Assembly (NCBI GenBank): GCA_903907855.1
Contig: CAIVPT010000130.1
Span: forward strand, 1-55,304
Origin: an uncultured Synechococcaceae cyanobacterium
GTDB lineage: Bacteria > Cyanobacteriota > Cyanobacteriia > PCC-6307 > Cyanobiaceae
Direction of reading: 5' to 3'
Length of the DNA: 55,304 nucleotides
Shown: piece by piece, positions 27,465 to 38,023 of the stretch
Layout: the number at the start of each line of letters is the position of its first letter
Numbering within the stretch: position 1 is the stretch's first letter
Notes under the pieces: generated by a model
Databases searched by the model: none
Seen by the model: only the letters and a program-made list of their open reading frames with translations
What the model was told of the DNA's origin: nothing
Program-made: the position numbers and the translations under genes

Positions 27465-28078
27465 ATCCCATCCCCTTTCCCCAGGGCCCGATCACCGCCT
27501 GGAGCGGCCGGGGCGTCGCCGTGGTCGGCGACGACATCGACACCGACCGCATCATCCCGGCGCGCTACCTGAAGTGCGTCACCTTCGACCACCTGGCGGC
27601 CGGCGCCTTCGCCGATGACCGCAGCGAGCAGGCCGGTGCCCATCCCTTCGACCTGGAGCAGCACCGCGACGCCACGATCCTGGTGGTGAACCGCAACTTC
27701 GGCTGCGGCTCCAGCCGCGAGCACGCTCCCCAGTCCCTGATGCGCCGCGGCATCCGGGCCCTGATCGGCGAGAGCTTCGCCGAGATCTTCTTCGGAAACT
27801 GCCTCACCCTCGGTGTCCCCTGCCTCAGCGGCAGCCACGACGATGTGGCCGCCCTGCAGGCCCTACTGAGCCGCGAACCCAGCACCACGCTCACGATCGA
27901 CGTGGCGGGGCTCACCGTGGGCAGCGGCGACCGGCAATGGTCCCTGCAGCTGGCGGCGGGCCCCCACAGCATGCTGGTGAGCGGCCAGTGGGACGGCACC
28001 TCCCAGCTGGTGGCCCACGACGCCGAACTGCGCGCCACCGCCGCCCGGCTCCCCTACCTCAACAGCTTCGCGGCCTGA
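27461..28078 (+). CDS. leuD: 3-isopropylmalate dehydratase small subunit
   Basis: The product has 205 residues. Hallmarks are [16 protein letters not shown] and [15 protein letters not shown], which form the swivel domain of the LeuCD heterodimer. The ATG overlaps the leuC TGA (ATGA), the usual coupled arrangement. Confidence 0.97.
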   Translation: MNPIPFPQGPITAWSGRGVAVVGDDIDTDRIIPARYLKCVTFDHLAAGAFADDRSEQAGAHPFDLEQHRDATILVVNRNFGCGSSREHAPQSLMRRGIRALIGESFAEIFFGNCLTLGVPCLSGSHDDVAALQALLSREPSTTLTIDVAGLTVGSGDRQWSLQLAAGPHSMLVSGQWDGTSQLVAHDAELRATAARLPYLNSFAA

Positions 28079-28118
28079 CATCCAGAGGATCGGAAGCCTC
28101 CGGCAGGCGAGCCAGTGA

Positions 28119-28931
28119 TCAGGCGGGCCGGGCCACGATCCAGGTGGAGGAGTGCCAGGCACCGCTGGCATCGAAGCGACGGATCAGGCGTTCCATCCGG
28201 TCCGGCGCCGAAAGCCAGCCCGCCTCCAGCTGGGCGGGGGCGCGGTGGCTCAGCTGCCGCGGCGTGAGGCTCCAGCCGCCATCGGGCAGGAGCAGCAGCT
28301 GCCCATCCGCCCCGGCTGCCGGGCCCTCACTGACGGGGCCGGCGAGGGTGGTGCGCAGCTGCAGCTCCGGCCCATCGGCCGATCCGCCCGCCGCCGCCGT
28401 CACCTCCATGCCGCACTCCGCGAGCTCTGGCTCGGGCCATGCCGCGGTGATCGTGGCCGCCTGGCCCCGCCAGCGGCCCAGCAGTTGCCCGGGCTCCAGG
28501 GGCGGGCGTTCCAAGGCACCGCTGCCCTCCCGGAACTCGCGGATCAGCACCAGGCCCGAGAAGCGGCCCTCCGCGTCATAGAGCTGCACCAGGCGATGGC
28601 GGCGATCGCCATGCACGAAGCCGAATTCACCCCCTCCGGCGGTGCCGGGGGCCACCTGCAACGTCCCCTTGGCGAACGATCCACTCTCGAAGAAGACCAC
28701 CTGCCGACCCAGGGAGCGGTAGTCCTGCTGGATGTCGCGGGTGGGGGGGGCGTCGGTTCCCTCCGGGCCATAGCGCTGCAGGCGGAAGCGCACGAGCCGC
28801 TCTCCGGGCACCTCCTCCAGGCTCAGGAGGGAGGGCGAGCTCTCCAGCACCTCCCCGACAGGGGAGAGGGAGGTGAAACTGCCGCGCCACTGCCCCAGGT
28901 TGCGCAAAAAGTGATCCCATTGGCTGGCCAT
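28119..28931 (-). CDS. DUF3598 family protein (calycin-like)
   Basis: The product has 270 residues. It opens MASQWDHFLRNLGQWRGSF and shows RDIQQDYRSLGRQVVFFESG, RLVQLYDAEG and IREFREG, followed by LLGRWRGQA as a second copy of the lipocalin-like start. This fits DUF3598, a cyanobacterial two-barrel calycin family related to phycobilin lyase folds; the ligand is unknown. The ATG at 28931 starts at the conserved block. It is convergent with leuD and 26 nt downstream of the glutaredoxin gene on the same strand. Confidence 0.78.
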   Translation of the reverse strand: MASQWDHFLRNLGQWRGSFTSLSPVGEVLESSPSLLSLEEVPGERLVRFRLQRYGPEGTDAPPTRDIQQDYRSLGRQVVFFESGSFAKGTLQVAPGTAGGGEFGFVHGDRRHRLVQLYDAEGRFSGLVLIREFREGSGALERPPLEPGQLLGRWRGQAATITAAWPEPELAECGMEVTAAAGGSADGPELQLRTTLAGPVSEGPAAGADGQLLLLPDGGWSLTPRQLSHRAPAQLEAGWLSAPDRMERLIRRFDASGAWHSSTWIVARPA

Positions 28932-28957
28932 GGCCGCACTCCCGCCTCGAAGGGCCC

Positions 28958-29218
28958 TCAGCCTTGCAGCAGGGCATCGAGGCGGCCGTTGCGCTCCAAT
29001 GCGTGCAGGTCGTCGCAACCACCGACGTGGGCGTCGTCGATGAAGATCTGGGGCACGGACCGGCGACCGTCACGGCCGCGGGCCGCCATGGCGTTGCGGC
29101 CGGCCTCATCGCCATCGATGGCATACTCGATATAGGCGACACCCTTGCGATCGAGCAGTTGCTTGGCGCGAACGCAGAAGGGGCAGGCGCGCCAGGTGTA
29201 GATCTCTACCTTCGCCAT
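28958..29218 (-). CDS. grxC: Glutaredoxin 3
   Basis: The product has 86 residues. The dithiol active site is CPFC in YTWRACPFCVRAKQLLD, and the glutathione-binding part shows RSVPQIFIDDAHVGGCDDL. It reduces disulfides and glutathione adducts with GSH in the cytoplasm. The start is ATG at 29218 (MAKVEIY); an upstream TTG would add one residue. Confidence 0.95.
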   Translation of the reverse strand: MAKVEIYTWRACPFCVRAKQLLDRKGVAYIEYAIDGDEAGRNAMAARGRDGRRSVPQIFIDDAHVGGCDDLHALERNGRLDALLQG

Positions 29219-29350
29219 CAACGGGGTGGAACTGGCGGCACGTTATCGGCCGGCCAACCCGCCCGGGGGATTTCCCTGTGGTGGGCCCACCACGGGGGCA
29301 GCGCAAACGCAGCGGAAGCGGCACCATCGGAACGTTGCGCACCCCTGCCG

Positions 29351-29743
29351 ATGGATTCCGAGCCGCGGCCGATCCGGGCGGATCAGTTGGCCCTTCTGCA
29401 CCACGATGACGAGGCCTGCCCCGGGCCCTGGCGCGTGCGTCGCAAGCTGCCCCACCTGCTGCCCGTGCCCTCAGCCCTCGACCGGGTGGACGCTGTGGTG
29501 GTGTCGGCCCTGGTGGGCCAGGGCGATCTGCTCGATGACCTGGCGACCCTCACCGCCGAAGCGGTGCGCCAGCTTCCCTGGTCGGAAACCGGGCCGGATG
29601 CGGCGGTGGTGCGGGGGATCGCCGCCCGGGTGGCCGCTGGCCTGGCGGTGGCGCTGATGGAGTCGGATCTGGCGGAGCGCATCGCGGCGCAGCTGGAGGA
29701 GCGCTCCGCCTTCGCGGAGGGCTGGCGCGCCTGCCCGGAGTGA
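29351..29743 (+). CDS. Hypothetical protein, possibly cyanobacteria-specific
   Basis: The product has 130 residues, opening MDSEPRPIRADQLALLHHDD, then GPWRVRRKLPHLLPVPSALD and an all-helical C-terminal half with ALVGQGDLLDDLATL and RGIAARVAAGLAVALMESDL. No signal peptide or catalytic motif is visible. The ATG was chosen because the in-frame upstream sequence overlaps the grx gene on the other strand and lacks coding character. It is convergent with the EAL-GGDEF gene, 12 nt between stops. Confidence 0.6.
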   Translation: MDSEPRPIRADQLALLHHDDEACPGPWRVRRKLPHLLPVPSALDRVDAVVVSALVGQGDLLDDLATLTAEAVRQLPWSETGPDAAVVRGIAARVAAGLAVALMESDLAERIAAQLEERSAFAEGWRACPE

Positions 29744-29755
29744 GGCTGGGCGGGA

Positions 29756-31855
29756 TCAGGCGGGGGGAGGGGCTGGTGGGCCTTGGGGGGCTGGGGGGGG
29801 GAAGACCTGCACGGGAAGGCCGGCGCCCATCTCCCCGAACCGCCGGCAGACCACCTGGTTGCGGCCCGCATTCTTGGCCTCGTAAAGGCAATCATCGGCA
29901 AGCTGCTGCAACGCCTCGGGATTGCAGGACTGGCCCGAGCCCGCTTCCCACACCGCCGCTCCGATGCTGACCGTCAGGGGATGGGTGTGGCCCAGGCGAG
30001 CATGGGTGATCGGCACGGCCGCCACACAGGCCCGCAGCCGCTCCGCGAGCACCTGGGCCTGGGTGACATCGATGTCCTGCAGGATCACCGCGAACTCCTC
30101 CCCCCCCAGCCGGGCGAGGAAATCACGCTCCTGGCGCAGCTGATGGGTGAGGATCGTGGCGAGCTGCCGCAGGCACTGGTCGCCATGGGCGTGGCCGTAG
30201 GTGTCGTTGACCTCCTTGAAGCGATCGATGTCGAGCAACAGCAGGGCCATGTCGCGGTTGGCGACGCGTGCGGCGGCAAGATTGCCCTTGAGGAAGGAAT
30301 CAAAGCTACGACGATTGGCCAGCTGGGTGAGCGGATCGAGCAGGGCAAGGCGCATGGCCCGCTCACTCTCGAAGCTGTGGAAGAGCAGGCTCAGAAGAGA
30401 GCTGAGTGATTCGATCCGCTGAATCTGATCATCGCTGAAGCGGCTTGTGCCCTGCAGGGCGATCGTGAGCACCGGCACGGAGACGCCCCTGGATTCGAGC
30501 CGGATGCCGAGGTAATCGGTGGCGCCCCGCTCCTGCAGGGTGCGCAAAAATGGGAAGCCAGGGGATTCGGGGCTATCCAATCGGCGGCGCATCATGCTGG
30601 CCGAGGTGGCGATGTAATGCAGCGGGCTGGCCAGGTGCTCGGGCTGCTCGAGAAAATCGCGGCCCATGCACAGGGTCTCCACCTCCCCGGGTTTATGGGA
30701 ATACCAGATGTACTGAAAGCAGTCGACATCGTCTCTATCCGGCAAAAAGGCCAGGGAGAGGCGCTGGGTATCGAGGCCCCAGCTGCGCAATTCGTTGACG
30801 AACAGCAGCACGAACTCCTCAAAGCTGCGCAGGCCGGCCCAGTTCTCCAGGATGGACTGATCCAGCGACAGCGAGGCGCGGCGTTCGCTGGGGACCTGCG
30901 GATCCGACGGGACGGGAGTGTCGCGCAGGGGGGCCAGCAGCAGCCGCACACCCTCGGCATCTGCCCAGGGGGAGCGGATCAGGAACAGGGGCAGCGCGTC
31001 GGGATGGATGGGACGGGAGATCAGGGGCCCCTGCAACGCATCAGCGCCAAGCCGGATCGCGGTGACCAGGTCGCGGTACTCGATCACGCCCTCCATGCCC
31101 ACCACCTTGCCGAGGGAGTGGGCGCTGCTGAGGAAGGCCCCCAGAAAGCGCTGGAGGCGGAATGACCCATGCAGATCGCGCACCAGCTCGGGGTGGAGCT
31201 TGATGGTGTCGTACCACCCCTCGGCAATACTCCGCAGGCCGCTGACCGCCGATCCGAAGCGATCAACGCAGACCCTCACCCCCAGCTCCCGGTGGATCCG
31301 TTCCGCGACGGTGGTGGCGGGGCTGACGTCATCCAGCCTCTGGCTGACGGCCATCTCGCTGATCTCGATGGCGAAGCCGCGGTGATCGACACCCTGGCGA
31401 CGAAGCTGAAGCAGCACCTCCTCCAGGGCCTGGGGGCCCGCCAGCGATTCGGCGCTGAGGTTGAAGGCAAGGTGATCGAGCCGGGCCGCGGTGGCGGGAT
31501 CTCGACGCAGGGTTTCCTGCAGGTCGGGGAGGCCCTGGATCACGAGCTGATCGAGATGGGGGGCAACCCCAAGCCGGCGGGCCAGGGCGTAGAGCTGGAG
31601 GCTGTCGAGCGTGCGCAGCCGCGGTGTGCGGGCGCGGGGCATCACCTCCAGCGCAAACTGGCCGGGGTTGGCCACCAGCAGGATCGGCTGGACGAACAGC
31701 TCCAGATCGCGGGGGCGCAATCGGCGCAGTTCTTCGGCCAGGGCCGGCTCCACCGCGGGGCGTTGGGGGCGCCAGCGGCCGAGCCGGAAGCCCGCTGCCA
31801 GGGCGATCAGCGGCAGCCCGAGAAAAAGGAGGAGCTGCAGGGCCTCGCGGATCAT
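29756..31855 (-). CDS. EAL-like / sensor / GGDEF protein (putative c-di-GMP enzyme)
   Basis: The product has 699 residues. A membrane helix is at residues 6-26. Residues 50-300 are EAL-like but degenerate: EVM at 70-72 instead of EAL, DRFG at 198-201 instead of DDFG, with FNLSAES, IEISE and IKLHPEL retained. Residues 320-460 resemble the N-terminal sensor found before many class III adenylate cyclases (ASPLHYIATSASMMRRRL, FPFLRTLQERGATDYLGIRL). A GGDEF domain follows at 505-675 with GGEEF at 584-588 and LLDIDRFKEVNDTYGHAHGD; the inhibitory RxxD is replaced by QERD. Likely a membrane-tethered diguanylate cyclase with a ligand-binding EAL domain; activity is inferred. Confidence 0.85.
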   Translation of the reverse strand: MIREALQLLLFLGLPLIALAAGFRLGRWRPQRPAVEPALAEELRRLRPRDLELFVQPILLVANPGQFALEVMPRARTPRLRTLDSLQLYALARRLGVAPHLDQLVIQGLPDLQETLRRDPATAARLDHLAFNLSAESLAGPQALEEVLLQLRRQGVDHRGFAIEISEMAVSQRLDDVSPATTVAERIHRELGVRVCVDRFGSAVSGLRSIAEGWYDTIKLHPELVRDLHGSFRLQRFLGAFLSSAHSLGKVVGMEGVIEYRDLVTAIRLGADALQGPLISRPIHPDALPLFLIRSPWADAEGVRLLLAPLRDTPVPSDPQVPSERRASLSLDQSILENWAGLRSFEEFVLLFVNELRSWGLDTQRLSLAFLPDRDDVDCFQYIWYSHKPGEVETLCMGRDFLEQPEHLASPLHYIATSASMMRRRLDSPESPGFPFLRTLQERGATDYLGIRLESRGVSVPVLTIALQGTSRFSDDQIQRIESLSSLLSLLFHSFESERAMRLALLDPLTQLANRRSFDSFLKGNLAAARVANRDMALLLLDIDRFKEVNDTYGHAHGDQCLRQLATILTHQLRQERDFLARLGGEEFAVILQDIDVTQAQVLAERLRACVAAVPITHARLGHTHPLTVSIGAAVWEAGSGQSCNPEALQQLADDCLYEAKNAGRNQVVCRRFGEMGAGLPVQVFPPPAPQGPPAPPPA

Positions 31856-31982
31856 CCGGCGGGGTGGGGGATGGGGGCGGCGAAGCCCTGGGAGGCCCTC
31901 TCCAAGACTGGGGTGCCCTTGGGGACCATAAACAAGGGAACCCTACAGAGTTCGCCCAGGCTTCTGGCTACCTATGGCCCCT

Positions 31983-32006
31983 CACCCCCCCCCCAAAGGG
32001 GGGGTG
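31983..32006. repeat. Homopolymer palindrome C10-AAA-G7
   Basis: CA, ten C, AAA, seven G, then TG form a potential 9-bp hairpin. It lies in the C-terminal end of the amine oxidase remnant. The run lengths make it prone to slippage. Confidence 0.8.
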
Positions 32007-32053
32007 CCTGCGCCGCGGCGTGGCCCGCCTCGATCGCCCCTTCGAAATAGCCG

Positions 32054-32074
32054 GGCCCCACCCAAGGTGGGGCC
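32054..32074 (-). terminator. Strong hairpin downstream of sdhCAB, possible terminator
   Basis: A perfect 9-bp GC stem (GGCCCCACC with GGTGGGGCC, three-nucleotide loop) lies about 90 nt past the sdhB stop. No T-run follows on the minus strand, so termination is uncertain. The hairpin is inside the amine oxidase remnant. Confidence 0.3.
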
Positions 32075-32162
32075 GACACCATGCGCCCCCTGACCCGAAA
32101 GGCCGGCGCCCACCACCACATCCAGCGGGGGAGGGCTGGCGGTCATCGGCGGCCGCTCCCCT

Positions 32163-32915
32163 TCAGGGCGGCGCCTGCCGGCGCGACTCGCGCTGCATCC
32201 AGCTGATCCAATCGGCCGAGATGCCCTTCGGACACGCCGCCTCGCACTCCAGATGGCCGCTGCAGCCCCCAAACCCCTCGGCCTCCATCGCGGCACGCAG
32301 GGCCCGCACCCGGCCGGTGCGTTCCGGTTGCCCCTGGGGCAGCTGGGCGAGATGGGCGACCTTGGCGGCGGTGAACAGGCTGGCGGAGGCGTTGGGGCAG
32401 CTGGCCACGCAGGCGCCGCAGCCGATGCAGGTGGCGGTATCGAAGGCGCGGGAGGCCTGGTCGCGGCCGATCAGGCTGGCGTTGGCGTCCGGGGCACTGC
32501 CGGCGTTCACCGAGCAGTAGCCGCCGGCCGCGATGATGCGATCGAGGGCGGAGCGGTCGACCGCCAGGTCCTGCAGCGGCGGGAAGGCGCGGGCGCGGAA
32601 GGGCTCGAGCGTGAGGGTGGCGCCATCGGCGAAGCTGCGCAGATAGAGCTGGCAGACCGTGGCCAGGGCCACGGGGCCATGGGCCTGCCCATTCACCAGG
32701 AAGCCACAGGCGCCACAGATGCCTTCGCGGCAATCGTGATCGAAGCCCACCGGCCGTTGGCCAGCGCTGATCAACCGCTCGTTGAGCCCATCGAGGGCCT
32801 CCAGCAGCGACAGATCGGTCGAGACCCCCTCGAGCCGGTGGGTCTCGAAGGCACCGGGCTCGCCGGGGCCGGCCTGCCGCCAGATGCGCAGGGTGAGGGA
32901 CACGGTGCGGCTCAT
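32163..32915 (-). CDS. sdhB: Succinate dehydrogenase/fumarate reductase iron-sulfur subunit
   Basis: The product has 250 residues. The plant-type [2Fe-2S] ligands are in DCREGICGACGFLVNG, and the bacterial ferredoxin-type clusters are in TCIGCGACVASCPNAS and CSGHLECEAACPKGI. It passes electrons from the SdhA flavin to the quinone site at the SdhC anchor. The ATG at 32915 begins MSRTVSLTLRIWRQ; upstream in-frame sequence overlaps sdhA. The stop of sdhA is 10 nt before. Confidence 0.93.
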   Translation of the reverse strand: MSRTVSLTLRIWRQAGPGEPGAFETHRLEGVSTDLSLLEALDGLNERLISAGQRPVGFDHDCREGICGACGFLVNGQAHGPVALATVCQLYLRSFADGATLTLEPFRARAFPPLQDLAVDRSALDRIIAAGGYCSVNAGSAPDANASLIGRDQASRAFDTATCIGCGACVASCPNASASLFTAAKVAHLAQLPQGQPERTGRVRALRAAMEAEGFGGCSGHLECEAACPKGISADWISWMQRESRRQAPP

Positions 32916-32925
32916 CGATCGCGGC

Positions 32926-34835
<1,910 letters not shown>

Positions 34836-34836
<1 letters not shown>

Positions 34837-35567
34837 CAGGTGCCCCCCCGCAGGGCCAGGGCCAGGGGCAGCAGCGCGAAGCCACCACCCAGGAGCAGGG
34901 CCAGTCCCCGGCCGGCGAGGCGGATGGCCCGGCCGTTGTCCGGCTCCAGCAGGCCGAGGCTGCGGTGGGCGCTCTCCACCCCGTGCAGCAGGTGCAGGCC
35001 CACCGCCAACCCTGCGGCGGCGTAGAGGGCCAGGGAGAGGGGGCTGGCCAGCACCGCCGCCAGCGCCGCCAGCTCGGCACCAGCCGACGGCCGCGGCCAG
35101 CGCAGCTGGGCCAGGTGCACCACCAGAAACAGCAACAGCAGAGCGCCGCTCCAGGGGAGCCAGCGCCCGGCGCGCGCCACGAGCGCTTCGATCACGCCGG
35201 AGCGGCGGCTGGCACGGCTGCCTGGGAGCGGACCACCGGCGAGGGCATTGCGCCGGGCCCGCCCCAGGCTGAGGAGCGGGTGCAGCAGCAGCGCTGCCGC
35301 CAGGGCGATCTCCAGGGGCGGCAGCCAGGGCTGGTGGTGCAGGGTGGCGGCCCAGGCCTCGAAGGCGGGGGGGGCCAGCAGGGCCAGCGACACCCCCGCC
35401 AGGTGCAGCGCCAGGAAGAGCACCAGCAGCAGGCCGCTGAGGGGGATCAGGGCGTCCAGGGGTGCGTGGGCGGGGTCCGTCCGACGATGGCACCGGAGCC
35501 CGGCAGCTGACAACGGCCGCGGCGGCGGCTGCGGCTTCTGGCTCCGTGCTGCGGCTTCTGGCTCCAT
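34836..35567 (-). CDS. sdhC: Succinate dehydrogenase cytochrome b558-type membrane subunit
   Basis: The product has 243 residues with about five hydrophobic helices. His residues at the right places for haem ligation are visible in [26 protein letters not shown] and [14 protein letters not shown]. This is the single-anchor (B-type) SdhC known from Bacillus and Wolinella relatives. The ATG at 35567 makes an odd hydrophilic start, [13 protein letters not shown], encoded by the second copy of a 20-bp tandem repeat. It leaves only 3 nt to the divergent MFS gene, so the real start may be further in, though I see no better one. Confidence 0.8.
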
Positions 35568-35568
35568 A
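35529..35568. repeat. Two tandem 20-bp repeats at the sdhC/MFS divergent junction
   Basis: CTGCGGCTTCTGGCTCC followed by GTG (35529-35548) or ATA (35549-35568) occurs twice in a row. Only the last three bases differ. The repeat covers the annotated sdhC start codon. Confidence 0.9.
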
Positions 35569-35570
35569 AC

Positions 35571-36863
35571 GTGAGATCCCCCCGGTCGCCCGCCGTGCGC
35601 CTCTCGCGCCCCTCCACCTATCTCTGCGCCTTCCTCACCCTGCTCAACGACCGGCTGGGGGAGAGCATCGTGTTTCCGCTGTTGCCCTTCCTGCTGGCCG
35701 GGATCAGCCGCGACGCCCGCACCCTGGGCCTGCTCACCGGCACCTACGCCCTCTCCCAGTTCGCCTTCACGCCGCTGATCGGTGCCCTGAGCGACCGCTA
35801 CGGGCGCCGGCCCGTGATCGCCACCTGCGTGGCGGGCTCGGTGCTGGGCCTGGGCCTGTTCGCCCTAACGATCAGCCTGCCCTGGTGCTCCCGCTTCCCA
35901 GTGGCGAACGCCGAGGGTTGGCCCCTGGCCCTGCTGTTTGTGGCGCGCATCATCGATGGCGTCAGCGGCGGCACCGCGGCCACTGCCACCGCCGTGCTGG
36001 CGGACATCTCACCACCCGAGAAGCGGGCCCGCGCCTTCGGGCTGGTAGGGGTGGCGTTCGGGCTGGGCTTCGTCCTCGGCCCCTTCCTCGGGGGTGTGCT
36101 GGCGGAACGCAGCCTGAGCCTGCCGGTGTTGGTGGCTGTGGCGGTGGCGGTGGTCAATCTGGTGCTGGTCCTGGCGCTGTTGCCCGAGACCCTGCCCGCC
36201 CAGGCCCGGCTGCCGATGCCCCGCAAACGGGAGCTGCAGCCCTTCCACCAGCTGGGGCGCGTCTTCAGCAACCCCCGCATTCGCCGCCTGGCGGCCGCCT
36301 TTTTTCTCTTCTTCCTGGCCTTCAGCGCCTTCACCGGCGTTCTGGTGCTGTTCCTGCAGCAAACCTTCAGCTGGGGCCCCGGTCTGACCTCCACCGCCTT
36401 TCTGGTGGTGGGGGTGGTGGCCATGGTGGTGCAGGGGGGCCTGATCGGTCCGCTGGTGAAGCGCTTCGGGGAACAACAACTGACGGCAACGGGCATCGGC
36501 TTCGTGATCGCCGGCTGCCTGTTGATCCCCCTGGCCACCACCGCCACGGCGCGCGGCCTGGTGTTCAGCGCCGTGGCGCTGCTGGCGGTGGGCAGCGGCC
36601 TGGTCACCCCGTGCCTGCGCAGCCTGGTGTCACGCCGGTTGGCCGACAGCGGCCAGGGGGCCGCCCTGGGCAGCCTGCAGGGGCTGCAGAGCCTCGGCAG
36701 CTTTCTGGGACCACCCCTGGCCGGGCTGGCCTACGAGGGCGTGGGCCGCACGAGTCCCTTCTGGCTGGCGATCCTGCTGCTGGGCGGCGTCCTGGCGCTG
36801 ATCGGCGGAGGCGGATCGGGGAAAAATCAGTCAGAAAACGAAAGAAATGGCGATATCGCGTGA
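35571..36863 (+). CDS. Major facilitator superfamily transporter (TetA/YajR-like)
   Basis: The product has 430 residues and 12 predicted helices. The MFS loop 2-3 signature is visible in [14 protein letters not shown], and helix 5 has [18 protein letters not shown], typical of drug:H+ antiporter family 1. It resembles tetracycline-type effluxers, but the substrate cannot be read. Start is GTG at 35571, with an alternative GTG at 35595 that still leaves all helices. It ends 29 nt before the ligand-binding protein gene and could be part of the same operon. Confidence 0.85.
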   Translation: MRSPRSPAVRLSRPSTYLCAFLTLLNDRLGESIVFPLLPFLLAGISRDARTLGLLTGTYALSQFAFTPLIGALSDRYGRRPVIATCVAGSVLGLGLFALTISLPWCSRFPVANAEGWPLALLFVARIIDGVSGGTAATATAVLADISPPEKRARAFGLVGVAFGLGFVLGPFLGGVLAERSLSLPVLVAVAVAVVNLVLVLALLPETLPAQARLPMPRKRELQPFHQLGRVFSNPRIRRLAAAFFLFFLAFSAFTGVLVLFLQQTFSWGPGLTSTAFLVVGVVAMVVQGGLIGPLVKRFGEQQLTATGIGFVIAGCLLIPLATTATARGLVFSAVALLAVGSGLVTPCLRSLVSRRLADSGQGAALGSLQGLQSLGSFLGPPLAGLAYEGVGRTSPFWLAILLLGGVLALIGGGGSGKNQSENERNGDIA

Positions 36864-36892
36864 TAAGGTTCGGATGTTGACCCTTTTTTGCC

Positions 36893-38023
36893 GTGCCTGG
36901 GTCCACCGATCGCAGCCCTGGTGCTACCGGTGCCATGGTTGGTGTCGGGTTGATCGTCCTGGTCAGTGCGGTCTTCTGGTTCTGGCACCAGCGGCTCCGG
37001 CCCGTGGTGGTGGCGGTGGGGGTGGACGAACCGGTGGTGAACGGCGCGGTGATCGACCCCAGCGACCGCAACACCGCTGACCTCTACCTGGAGGACCACC
37101 CGCACAGCCGCATCCGACTGGTGGATCACTTCAACCCAGCGGATCCCGCCCGCGGTCCCGCGTCGATCGCCGCCCTCAAGCGCCGTGGCGTGGCGTTGTT
37201 CGTGAGCACGCAGGCCTCCAGCCACGCGGTGCCCAGCCTGCCCCAGTTCGCCGATGGCCGGGCCCTGGCGATCAACGTGGCGTCGGTGAGCAACGCCCTC
37301 AGCGGCCACAAGGATTTCTTCCTGCGGATCGTGCCCGACCTGAGCAGCGAGCAGCGGGCGATCGCCCGCGAGATCGATCGCCTGCCCGGCCGCCGCCTGC
37401 TGGTGCTGCAGGACACGGGCAACCGCGCCTACACCGACCCCGCCTTCCGCGCTTTCGCCGCCGCCCTCGCCCCCTCAGGCCGCTGGCGAATCGAACGCCG
37501 CGAACTCCCCATCGCCCGATTCAAGGTCAGCCAGGACCGGCACCTGCTCGCAGGCGACTTCGACGCCCTCTACATCCTGGGCGGCGGCTTCGTGCCGATC
37601 ATCGGCAACCTCTCCCAGCTCTTTCACAGCCTGAACCCCCAGGCGCCGATCCTCCTCACCCCCTGGGCCCGTTCGCCGCAGGTGAGCGGGAGTGCCGGCC
37701 CGGCCGCTGCCCGGATCCGGGTGGTGAGCCCCTACCCATCCCGGCGCCAGGATCCGCGGGTGGATGCCTTCCTGCGCCGCTTCGAGCGGCGGTTCGGCTA
37801 CACCCCTTACGCCATGGCCCTCGGCACCCACCAGGCCCTGGAGTTGCTGGATCAGGCCGTGACCCAGGGCGCCAGCAGCCCCGAGGGCGTGCGGCGCCAC
37901 CTTCTCTCCGAGCCGGAGCACAACACCAGCTTCGGCCGGATCCGCTTCGATGCCTACGGGGACGTGCAAGCGGAGTATCACGTGTTCAACCTCGCGGACG
38001 ACGCCCCCGTGGCCGCCCGATGA
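36893..38023 (+). CDS. Membrane-anchored periplasmic binding protein, type 1 (branched-chain amino acid-like)
   Basis: The product has 376 residues. An N-terminal hydrophobic segment at about 15-32 (MVGVGLIVLVSAVFWFW) acts as signal or membrane anchor. The body has a two-lobe Peripla_BP_6-like layout: an opening VVVAVGVDEP, FVSTQASSHAVPSLPQF, FFLRIVPDLSSEQRAIA, and FDALYILGGGFVPIIGNL. The ligand is unknown. Start is GTG at 36893, or ATG at 36935 directly before the hydrophobic segment. The TGA overlaps the kinase ATG by four nucleotides; no ABC permease or ATPase is nearby, so it likely acts as a ligand sensor for the kinase rather than a transporter part. Confidence 0.75.
   Translation: MPGSTDRSPGATGAMVGVGLIVLVSAVFWFWHQRLRPVVVAVGVDEPVVNGAVIDPSDRNTADLYLEDHPHSRIRLVDHFNPADPARGPASIAALKRRGVALFVSTQASSHAVPSLPQFADGRALAINVASVSNALSGHKDFFLRIVPDLSSEQRAIAREIDRLPGRRLLVLQDTGNRAYTDPAFRAFAAALAPSGRWRIERRELPIARFKVSQDRHLLAGDFDALYILGGGFVPIIGNLSQLFHSLNPQAPILLTPWARSPQVSGSAGPAAARIRVVSPYPSRRQDPRVDAFLRRFERRFGYTPYAMALGTHQALELLDQAVTQGASSPEGVRRHLLSEPEHNTSFGRIRFDAYGDVQAEYHVFNLADDAPVAAR

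Larger units (their letters stand above)
31972..32146 (-). pseudogene. Internal-deletion remnant of an FAD-dependent amine oxidase
   Basis: Reading the minus strand from the ATG at 32146 gives MTASPPPLDVVVGAGLSG, the start of a Rossmann FAD-binding fold (GxGxxG). About 60 nt later, in the +1-shifted frame, the DNA reads SAPPWVGPGYFEGAIEAGHA and then AAQA, ending at TAG (31974-31972). That is the usual C-terminal end of monoamine-oxidase-like flavoproteins. Both termini are present but the roughly 1 kb between them is missing, with a frame change at the join. The remnant lies directly downstream of sdhB on the same strand. Confidence 0.65.
31856..32162. other. Intergenic region between the EAL-GGDEF gene and sdhB
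   Basis: These 307 nt hold a deletion remnant of a flavin amine oxidase at 31972-32146, a homopolymer palindrome at 31983-32006 and a strong 9-bp hairpin at 32054-32074 (all listed). Nothing else is recognisable between 31856 and 31970. Confidence 0.6.

Noticed and set aside
32054-32074. A riboswitch or small RNA in the region downstream of sdhB
   Set aside because: The hairpin is explained as part of the amine oxidase remnant, and no conserved RNA pattern is seen.
36893-38023. The binding protein as part of an ABC amino-acid transporter
   Set aside because: No permease or ATPase genes lie next to it, and its stop overlaps a kinase gene; a sensory role is more likely.
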